In this document: one piece after another, positions 7,681 to 12,843 of the stretch
How the letters are laid out: every line of letters begins with the position of its first letter
How positions within the stretch are numbered: position 1 is the stretch's first letter
Notes under the pieces: model-generated
Seen by the model: the letters and a program-made list of their open reading frames with translations, nothing else
Databases searched by the model: none
Told to the model about the DNA's origin: nothing
Program-made: the position numbers and the translations under genes
NCBI GenBank assembly: GCA_937870605.1
Contig: CALMZW010000079.1
Span: 1-12,843 of the forward strand
Length of the DNA stretch: 12,843 nucleotides
Direction of reading: 5' to 3'
Source of the DNA: an uncultured Synergistaceae bacterium
GTDB lineage: Bacteria; Synergistota; Synergistia; Synergistales; Aminobacteriaceae

Positions 7681-8568
7681 ATGAACGAGAAGGATATCGA
7701 GATTCTTGTCCGACGCATCATATCGGAGATGAAACCGCCGCGGGAGCAGGCGGAGTCGCTTCCGGACCCCGGAGACGATTCGGGAGAGACGCTTCCCGAC
7801 CTGATGGAGCGTGACAAAGCGTCGGGGATCCTCGTGCCGCATCCCGCCGACGAGGCCGGGCTCGCGGCGATGGTCGCGTCGACGCCCGCGCGCATCGGCG
7901 TCGGGCGCGCCGGGCCGCGTCCGAAGACGGAGCACTGGCTGCGCTTCCGGGCCGATCACGCGGCCGCGAACGACGCGGTCCTCAGCGAGGTGGACCTCGA
8001 CATGGTCGAACGGCTCGGTTTCTTCACGGTCGCGTCGCGCGCGTCGAGCAAGGACGAATTCCTGACGCGGCCGGATCTCGGACGCCTGCTTTCGCCCGAA
8101 GGGGAGACGCGTGTCCGCGAGGAGTGCCCGAAGGGCGCGGACGTTCAGCTCGTCATGGCCGACGGCCTGAGTTCCGCGGCGATCACGGCGAACGCCCCGG
8201 ACTTCATCCCCGCGTTCGAGGAGATGCTTCGCGGGTACGGGCTCGCGACCGGGAAGAAGTTCTTCGTCCGCTACGGACGCGTCGGCCTCATCAACGCGGT
8301 CGGGGAGATCCTTGCCCCGAAGGTCGTCCTCCTGCTCATCGGAGAGCGGCCCGGGCTCGTGACCGCGTCGAGCATGAGCGCGTACATGTGCTACGCGCCC
8401 AGTGCGAAGACGATCGAGTCGGAGCGGACGCTCGTCGCCAACATCCACCGGGGAGGCATCCCCGCCGTCGAGGCGGCCGCCCATGTCGCGGAGACCGTGA
8501 AGCGCATCTTCGACATGAAGGCGAGCGGTCTGAAGCTCCGCGCGCTCTCCGAAGGCGCGGGCTCCTGA
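7681..8568 (+). CDS. eutC: Ethanolamine ammonia-lyase small subunit EutC
   Basis: A 295-residue small subunit of ethanolamine ammonia-lyase that helps bind adenosylcobalamin at the EutB interface. The length equals that of the E. coli protein as remembered. Conserved segments include RVGRAGPRPKT-like text near 75-83, FLTRPDLGRLL near 122-132, VQLVMADGLSS near 156-166, and ERPGLVTASSMSAYMCY near 223-239. Residues 1-18 (MNEKDIEILVRRIISEM) form an amphipathic helix joined to a Pro-rich linker, which matches the known encapsulation peptide at the N-terminus of EutC and similar cargo. GGAGGGGG at 7668-7675 precedes the ATG. It follows eutB by 19 bases and precedes eutL by 14. Confidence 0.97.
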   Translation: MNEKDIEILVRRIISEMKPPREQAESLPDPGDDSGETLPDLMERDKASGILVPHPADEAGLAAMVASTPARIGVGRAGPRPKTEHWLRFRADHAAANDAVLSEVDLDMVERLGFFTVASRASSKDEFLTRPDLGRLLSPEGETRVREECPKGADVQLVMADGLSSAAITANAPDFIPAFEEMLRGYGLATGKKFFVRYGRVGLINAVGEILAPKVVLLLIGERPGLVTASSMSAYMCYAPSAKTIESERTLVANIHRGGIPAVEAAAHVAETVKRIFDMKASGLKLRALSEGAGS

Positions 8569-8582
8569 CGGGGGAGGGGCGG

Positions 8583-9239
8583 ATGTACGGCTTCGGCCCG
8601 ATCCGGGCGACGGTCCTCGCGGTGCGGATCATCCCGCGCGTGAACCCGTTCATGAAAGAAAAGCTCGACCTTCCCGACGCGCATCTGAGCCTCGGGATGC
8701 TCACGCTCACGAGCGACGACGTCGGCTACGCCGCGGTCGACGAGGCGACGAAGAAGGCGAACGTCCGCGTGGCCTACGCGAAGTCGTTCTATGCGGGGGC
8801 GTCGCACGCCTCGGGGCCGCTGTCGGGAGAGTTCATCGGAATGTTGTCCGCGCCGGACCCGGCGGAGGTCGAGAGCGGCCTGCGCGCCGCGATCTCGTTC
8901 GTCGAGAACGACGCGTGTTTCTGGGCCGCCGACAGGGACGGCGCGACGGCCTTTTTCGCGCAGTGCGTCTCGAGCACGGGGAGCTATCTGTCGGGCGTGA
9001 ACGGCATCCCCGAGGGCGCGCCGCTCGCGTACCTCATCGCGCCGCCGCTCGAGGCCATGTACGCGCTCGACGTCGCGATCAAGGCGGCCAACGTCCGTAT
9101 GACGAGCTTCTTCGGCCCCCCGAGCGAGACGAACTTCGCCGGGGCGCACCTGACCGGGACGCAGGCGGACTGTCAGGCGGCCTGCGACGCGTTCGCCGAC
9201 GCCGTGATTTCCGTCGCCGGCGCGCCGGTCCGGTGGTGA
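8583..9239 (+). CDS. eutL: Microcompartment shell protein EutL (tandem BMC domain)
   Basis: A 218-residue trimeric shell protein with two fused BMC domains, forming pseudohexameric tiles with a gated central pore in the eut shell. Its length matches the 219 residues of E. coli EutL. Clear EutL segments are SLGMLTLTSDDVGYAAVDE near 36-54, YAGASH near 70-75, SSTGSYLSG near 130-138, PPLEAMYALD near 152-161 and FFGPPSETNFAGAHLTG near 175-191. Asp45/Asp46 and Glu83 lie where ethanolamine-binding residues have been described in EutL proteins, which is a recollection rather than an alignment. The ATG at 8583 directly follows GGGGAGGGGCGG. The open frame upstream of it is a shadow of eutC. Confidence 0.97.
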   Translation: MYGFGPIRATVLAVRIIPRVNPFMKEKLDLPDAHLSLGMLTLTSDDVGYAAVDEATKKANVRVAYAKSFYAGASHASGPLSGEFIGMLSAPDPAEVESGLRAAISFVENDACFWAADRDGATAFFAQCVSSTGSYLSGVNGIPEGAPLAYLIAPPLEAMYALDVAIKAANVRMTSFFGPPSETNFAGAHLTGTQADCQAACDAFADAVISVAGAPVRW

Positions 9240-9246
9240 CGGAACG

Positions 9247-10026
9247 ATGCCACAGAAGCGGCTGCTGACCGAAGAGGCCCTGCGGGACGCAATCCGGCTG
9301 AAGGGCGAGGTCGATTCCTTCGAGATCGACGCGGATACGATCGTGACCCCCGCGGCGCGGACGTTCCTCGCCGACCGACGAATCCGCCTCGTGACGCGGT
9401 CGTGCTGCGAAACGCCTGCGTCGGCCCCCGCGACGGAGACCGCCGCTTGCGCCGACGCGGACGGACCGACCTTCGTCCTCGAAGGGCTCGGCGTCACGGT
9501 GCGCGAAAAGCCCGAGAACTACACGCACCTCCGGGGGAACCTCCTCGTTCCGAAGACCGATGCGCGCATCCGCTTCCGGGGGAAGCTCGACTCGCTCGAA
9601 TCGACGATCCTGATCGTCCAGGCGCGGCTTGCCGCGAAGAACGCGACGGCGCTGCTCCGCGACCTCGACGAGCTTCTCGCGGTCGTCCGGACGATTTTGC
9701 GCGCGGAAGTCCTCGACGTCCCGCTCGAACCGTTTGCGCTCATGGGCATGACGGAAGAGCGGATACGGGAAATCTCCCACGACCCGAAGGGCGCGCTCGG
9801 GATCGGGCACTTCATGCCCGACCGGAGCATGGGCGAGGACATGGCGCACCTGAACCTGCTGCGCACCGAGGTCCGCGCGGCGGAGCTGGCCGCGTGCGAC
9901 GCGTTCTGCGGAAGGGAGCCGGGGCGCGGGGATATCATCCGCTCCATGAACAGACTGAGCAGCGCCGTCTACGTGATGATGTGCCGCCTCAAGAGCGGCG
10001 CGTTCTACGGAAACGGCGGGAGGTGA
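9247..10026 (+). CDS. eutT: Ethanolamine-type cobalamin adenosyltransferase EutT
   Basis: A 259-residue corrinoid adenosyltransferase that makes the adenosylcobalamin used by EutBC. The core domain starts with EKPENYTHLRGNLLVPKTDARI (87-108), then FRGKLDSLES near 110-119, GHFMPDRSMGEDMAHLNLLRTEVR near 187-210 and SMNRLSSAVYVMM near 233-245, all typical of EutT. The N-terminal segment LLTEEALRDA...IVTPAARTFLADRRIRLV (6-49) is the ITP-AR module also seen in EutQ. The Cys-rich HX11CCX2C metal motif of Salmonella EutT is not present: only Cys53, Cys54 and Cys68 occur in the linker, with no matching His. The ATG at 9247 follows GGTGAC with 7-base spacing. The stop overlaps the ribosome binding site of the next gene. 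Confidence 0.92.
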   Translation: MPQKRLLTEEALRDAIRLKGEVDSFEIDADTIVTPAARTFLADRRIRLVTRSCCETPASAPATETAACADADGPTFVLEGLGVTVREKPENYTHLRGNLLVPKTDARIRFRGKLDSLESTILIVQARLAAKNATALLRDLDELLAVVRTILRAEVLDVPLEPFALMGMTEERIREISHDPKGALGIGHFMPDRSMGEDMAHLNLLRTEVRAAELAACDAFCGREPGRGDIIRSMNRLSSAVYVMMCRLKSGAFYGNGGR

Positions 10027-10031
10027 CGGGA

Positions 10032-10826
10032 ATGGACGAAGCGACGATCCGACGGATCGTGGACCTGTGCGTGCGCGAGATACGAAAACTTCCCCCGCGC
10101 GAGCCCGGCGGGGCGTGTGAATCGGAGCGGCCGTGCGACGCCCGGCCGAAGCTCCTTGCGGTCTTCACGGGAGGCATGAAGGGCGCGGAAGCGGCCCTGA
10201 CGGAACTCGAGGGGCTCCGGAAGAACTACCGGATCACGGGCGCCGCGTCGGCGTCGGCGATCCGGATGTTCGGGAAGGACCGCCTCGCGGCCGCCGCGGA
10301 CGAGTGGATCGACGGGACCGAGAATCCCGCGGAAGCGTGCGGCGTCGACGGATTCGACGCGGTCGTCTTCCCGACGCTCTCGCAGAACACGGCCGCGAAG
10401 GCGGCATGGGGCATCCGCGACGGCTTCGCCTGCGAACTGATGGCGAGCGCGCTGCTTGCCGGAAGGCGCGTCGTCGCCGCGAGGGATTCCGTCTGTCCGG
10501 GACGCGCGGGTGGCGCGTACGCCGGGATGCTGCGGACGATCCTCGAAAGGCTCGTTGCGTTCGGCGTCGGGCTGTGCGACGCGAACGATCTCGGAGCCGC
10601 GGTGCGCGGATGTTCCGCGCCTGCGTCGGCGCCTGTGTCGCCGGAGCCGCCGCGAAAGCCGGCCGCGAAGGGAAAGAAAACCGTCATAACGGCGTCGGTC
10701 GTTCAGGATGCGGCCCGCGCCGGAAAGACCGAAATAACGCTGGACGCGGCCGCGATTCTGACGCCGCTTGCACGGGACGAAGCCCGGGAACGCGGAATCC
10801 GGTTCGTCCGTTCCGACGAAAAATAG
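10032..10826 (+). CDS. Flavoprotein-like protein with putative microcompartment targeting helix
   Basis: A 264-residue protein that looks like the microcompartment-associated flavoprotein family (HFCD/Dfp-like fold). Three parts are visible. Residues 1-18 (MDEATIRRIVDLCVREIR) form an amphipathic helix followed by PP, like an encapsulation peptide. Residues 40-190 form the flavoprotein domain: LLAVFTGGMKGAEAAL, then VVFPTLSQNTAAKAAWGI with D130, resembling the PxSANTxxKxxxGxxD flavin-binding segment. A Pro/Ala-rich linker leads to residues 217-260 (TVITASVVQDAARAG, AILTPLARDEARERGI), a module also found at the N-terminus of EutT and EutQ. There is no histidine in the whole protein, so the catalytic His of cysteine decarboxylases in this fold is missing. 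Eight cysteines are present. GGGAGG at 10018-10023, inside the end of eutT, supports the start. The role is unknown; a redox role in cobalamin reduction is a guess. Confidence 0.75.
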   Translation: MDEATIRRIVDLCVREIRKLPPREPGGACESERPCDARPKLLAVFTGGMKGAEAALTELEGLRKNYRITGAASASAIRMFGKDRLAAAADEWIDGTENPAEACGVDGFDAVVFPTLSQNTAAKAAWGIRDGFACELMASALLAGRRVVAARDSVCPGRAGGAYAGMLRTILERLVAFGVGLCDANDLGAAVRGCSAPASAPVSPEPPRKPAAKGKKTVITASVVQDAARAGKTEITLDAAAILTPLARDEARERGIRFVRSDEK

Positions 10827-10853
10827 AAGAATCCGAACGGGGAGGATACGAGT

Positions 10854-11141
10854 ATGGACAGGGATCAGATAGCGCTCGGAATGATCGAAACGAAGGGACT
10901 CGTGGGGGCCATAGAGGCCGCGGACGCGATGGTGAAGGCCGCGAACGTGAGCCTGATCGGCAAGGTGCTCGTGGGCGGAGGACTCGTCACCGTCATGGTG
11001 CGCGGCGACGTCGGCGCGGTCAAGGCCGCCGTGGATGCGGGATCCGCCGCGGCGAAGCGGATCGGGGAACTCGTCTCGGTCCATGTCATTCCGAGGCCGC
11101 ATTCGGACGTGGAATACATCCTGCCGCACCTGGAAAAGTGA
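10854..11141 (+). CDS. eutM: Hexameric microcompartment shell protein, EutM-like BMC domain
   Basis: A 95-residue single BMC-domain protein forming hexagonal shell tiles with a small central pore. It has the canonical features: ALGMIETKGLVGAIEAADAMVKAANV (7-32), the pore loop with VLVGGGLV (38-45), VRGDVGAVKAAVDAG (49-63), and GELVSVHVIPRPHSDVE near 71-87. It is very close to E. coli EutM, with a two- to three-residue longer N-terminus and a shorter C-terminal tail. GGGGAGG at 10839-10845 lies 8 bases before the ATG. It sits between the flavoprotein and aldehyde dehydrogenase genes. A second gene with a nearly identical N-terminus starts at 12802, so the locus has at least two such paralogues. 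Confidence 0.96.
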   Translation: MDRDQIALGMIETKGLVGAIEAADAMVKAANVSLIGKVLVGGGLVTVMVRGDVGAVKAAVDAGSAAAKRIGELVSVHVIPRPHSDVEYILPHLEK

Positions 11142-11180
11142 CGGGTGTGACATGCACGCGATGAAGGAGGCGCCTCTCCC

Positions 11181-12716
11181 GTGACGCTCGACAAAGATCT
11201 CGCGATGATCCAGGAGGTCCGGGATCTGGTCCGGAGCGCGGAAAAGGCGCAAAAACTCTTGGGTGAAATGTCGCAGCAGGAAACGGACGCGATCGTGCGC
11301 GCCATGTGCGAGGCCGGGGCGGAAGCGTCCGCGCGGCTCGCCGCGATGGCCGCCGAAGAGACGGAAATAGGACGGGCGGAGGACAAGACGCTCAAGAACC
11401 TCTTCGCCACGAAGAAGCTCTACGAGTGCATCCGCGACATGAAGACCGTCGGGGTCATATCGGAGGACCGCGCGAACGGCCTCGTCGAGATCGCGGCTCC
11501 GATGGGCGTGACGGCCGCCGTCACGCCGACGACGAACCCGACGTCAACGGCGATGAACAACGCGATCATTTCGATGAAGGCGCGAAACGCGATCGTCGTG
11601 AGCCCGCATCCGCGCGCCCGGAAGTGCACGTGCGAGGCCGTGGAGGTCGTCCGGAAGGCCGCCGTCGCGGCGGGCGCCCCCGAGGGGTGCATCGGCTGCG
11701 TGACCCAGCCGGGCATTGCGGCGACGAACGAACTCATGCGGAACGCGGGCGTGGACGTCATCATCGCCACGGGCGGCCCCGGAATCGTCCGGGCCGCGTA
11801 CAGCTCCGGCAAACCCGCGTTCGGCGTGGGGGCGGGAAACGCGCCGTGCTACATCGAAAAGAGCGCGGACGTGGAGCGCGCCGCGCGAATCGTCGCGGCG
11901 AGCAAGAGCTTCGACAACAGCACCATCTGCGCCTCGGAGCAGTCCATCCTGTGCGACGCGTCGATCGAAACGCAGGTTCGGGAGGAACTCCGGAAGAACG
12001 GCTGCTACTTCATGAACGAGGACGAGCGGAAGAAGCTCGAGCGCGTCCTCCTCACGCCCGACTACGGAATGATGGCGTCGTCCGTCGGCCGTTCGGCGGA
12101 GGCCCTCGCGGAAATGGCCGGGTTCGCCGCGCCGCGCGGCACGCGGGTCCTGATCGGCGATGTGGACGGCGTCGGCGCGGGCTACCCGCTCTCGCACGAA
12201 AAGCTGAGCCCCGTGCTCGCGTTCTACGTCGTGAACGGCTGGGAGGACGCGTGCGCGCTCGCGACGAAACTGCTCGAACTCGGCGGCCTCGGCCATACGA
12301 TGGCGATGCATTCGCGCGACGAGAAGATCATCATGGAGTTCGCGCTCCGCAAACCCGCGATGCGCGTCCTGGTCAACACCGCGTCGTCGCTCGGCGGCGT
12401 CGGCGGGACGACGGGACTCTTCCCGGCGCTGACGCTCGGGTGCGGGACCTACGGCGGAAACATCATCTCCGACAACCTGAGCCCGCTGCACCTCATCAAC
12501 CGGAAGCGGCTCGCCTACGGCCAGCGGGACATCGAGGAACTGAAGCAGGATCTCCTGAAGGGAACGTCCTTCGGCGGAGCCGCCGCGTCTGCGCCCGAAG
12601 CGCGGAAGCGGACCGCCGCGAAGGAGGAATCGCCGGCCCTTCCGTCCGAAGAGGAGCTTGTCCGGACCATCGTCGCGGAGGTCTTCAGGGAACTGACGAA
12701 AACGAACAGGGCGTAA
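11181..12716 (+). CDS. eutE: Acylating acetaldehyde dehydrogenase (CoA-dependent), EutE role
   Basis: A 511-residue NAD- and CoA-dependent aldehyde dehydrogenase that oxidises acetaldehyde from EutBC to acetyl-CoA. The sequence is AdhE-like rather than enterobacterial EutE-like: GVTAAVTPTTNPTSTAMNN near 109-127, VDVIIATGGPGIVRAAYSSG near 191-210, VGAGNAPCYIE near 216-226, and SFDNSTICASEQS, where Cys250 is the likely catalytic cysteine. GGVGGTTGLFPALTLGCGTYGGN near 405-427 is also typical. After a charged, Ala-rich linker, residues 488-507 (SEEELVRTIVAEVFREL) form an amphipathic helix like a C-terminal encapsulation peptide. No iron alcohol dehydrogenase domain follows. The GTG start at 11181 has AAGGAGG 10 bases upstream. 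With the pduL product it forms the acetyl-CoA/CoA recycling branch. Confidence 0.94.
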   Translation: MTLDKDLAMIQEVRDLVRSAEKAQKLLGEMSQQETDAIVRAMCEAGAEASARLAAMAAEETEIGRAEDKTLKNLFATKKLYECIRDMKTVGVISEDRANGLVEIAAPMGVTAAVTPTTNPTSTAMNNAIISMKARNAIVVSPHPRARKCTCEAVEVVRKAAVAAGAPEGCIGCVTQPGIAATNELMRNAGVDVIIATGGPGIVRAAYSSGKPAFGVGAGNAPCYIEKSADVERAARIVAASKSFDNSTICASEQSILCDASIETQVREELRKNGCYFMNEDERKKLERVLLTPDYGMMASSVGRSAEALAEMAGFAAPRGTRVLIGDVDGVGAGYPLSHEKLSPVLAFYVVNGWEDACALATKLLELGGLGHTMAMHSRDEKIIMEFALRKPAMRVLVNTASSLGGVGGTTGLFPALTLGCGTYGGNIISDNLSPLHLINRKRLAYGQRDIEELKQDLLKGTSFGGAAASAPEARKRTAAKEESPALPSEEELVRTIVAEVFRELTKTNRA

Positions 12717-12727
12717 CGGTCGTCCGG

Positions 12728-12740
12728 CCGCGTGACGCGG
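12728..12740 (+). other. Short GC-rich inverted repeat between eutE and the next shell gene
   Basis: CCGCG and CGCGG pair around a TGA loop, and one G-C and one G-T pair can extend the stem. No T-run follows, so it is not a standard intrinsic terminator. It could be an RNA processing site or stability element between the aldehyde dehydrogenase and shell genes. The function is unproven. Confidence 0.25.
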
Positions 12741-12764
12741 CTCCGGGGCCGAAGGAACATCCGG

Positions 12765-12770
12765 TATAAT
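12765..12770 (+). promoter_or_regulatory. Possible internal promoter -10 box
   Basis: A perfect TATAAT stands out in an otherwise GC-rich 85-base gap, 31 bases before the first ATG of the next shell gene. No good TTGACA-like box is found 16-18 bases upstream (the region reads TCCGGG), and there is no TG extension. It may give extra transcription of the downstream shell gene, but the missing -35 keeps confidence low. Confidence 0.3.
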
Positions 12771-12786
12771 CGCATACATATCGTAC

Positions 12787-12793
12787 GGGGAGG
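12787..12793 (+). promoter_or_regulatory. Ribosome binding site deciding the start of the second shell gene
   Basis: GGGGAGG lies 8 bases before the ATG at 12802, the same motif and spacing as before the eutM-like gene at 10854. The ATG at 12796 is only 2 bases from it and is unlikely to be used. Confidence 0.65.
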
Positions 12794-12801
12794 TCATGAA
12801 G

Positions 12802-12843
12802 ATGTCGCAGGATCAGATCGCGCTCGGAATGGTTGAAACGAAG
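12802..12843 (+). CDS. Second EutM-like microcompartment shell protein (5-prime part only)
   Basis: Only the first 14 codons are in the window (MSQDQIALGMVETK); the gene continues past the end. The reading matches the start of the BMC shell gene at 10854, and 30 of 33 bases from the GATCAG onwards are identical to bases 10863-10895, so it is very probably a paralogous hexameric shell protein. The start is set by the GGGGAGG 8 bases upstream. Whether it is a full-length single BMC domain, or a longer protein with an extension, cannot be seen. Confidence 0.85.
   Translation, partial: MSQDQIALGMVETK

Noticed and set aside
1..12843. CRISPR arrays, tRNA or rRNA genes, insertion sequences, transposases
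   Set aside because: None was seen; the window is almost fully covered by metabolic and shell genes on one strand.

Overview
The window is part of one long co-directional gene run, all on the + strand. The DNA is GC-rich, and most genes have strong GGAGG-type ribosome binding sites. It carries an ethanolamine-utilisation (eut) bacterial microcompartment locus. Upstream, and possibly in the same operon, lie an opine-dehydrogenase-like gene and a complete DctPQM-type TRAP transporter. A TRAP transporter plus an anaerobic-type eut locus (PduL phosphotransacylase, AdhE-like acylating aldehyde dehydrogenase) at high GC would fit a fermentative anaerobe such as a member of the Synergistota. That guess rests on gene content only and is of low to moderate confidence.

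Layout: 17-1129 is an octopine/nopaline dehydrogenase family oxidoreductase. 1215-4168 encodes the TRAP transporter: periplasmic binding protein DctP, small membrane subunit DctQ and large membrane subunit DctM. 4211-12716 is the microcompartment block: PduL-type phosphotransacylase, EutA reactivase, EutB and EutC (ethanolamine ammonia-lyase large and small subunits), EutL (tandem-domain shell protein), EutT (cobalamin adenosyltransferase), a flavoprotein-like protein carrying a BMC-targeting-like helix, EutM (hexameric shell protein) and an acylating aldehyde dehydrogenase. A second EutM-like shell gene starts at 12802 and runs off the end. No stretch of 300 bases lacks a gene, and the longest gaps are about 85 bases.

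How the genes fit together: EutBC, with adenosylcobalamin made by EutT and EutA keeping the lyase active, splits ethanolamine to acetaldehyde and ammonia inside the shell built from EutL and EutM-type proteins. The aldehyde dehydrogenase makes acetyl-CoA and NADH. PduL converts acetyl-CoA to acetyl phosphate and frees CoA. PduL, EutC, the flavoprotein and the aldehyde dehydrogenase all carry a similar short amphipathic helix at one terminus, which marks them as likely lumen cargo. No EutH permease, alcohol dehydrogenase, EutP/EutQ/EutN or regulator is seen in the window.

The most unusual points are three. An opine-dehydrogenase-like enzyme and a TRAP carboxylate-type importer sit next to a eut compartment, which suggests, as inference only, that an N-carboxyalkyl conjugate of ethanolamine or a related amine could be imported and cleaved. 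The His-free flavoprotein combines a targeting helix with a C-terminal EutQ/EutT-like segment. EutT lacks the Cys-rich metal motif of the enterobacterial enzyme.
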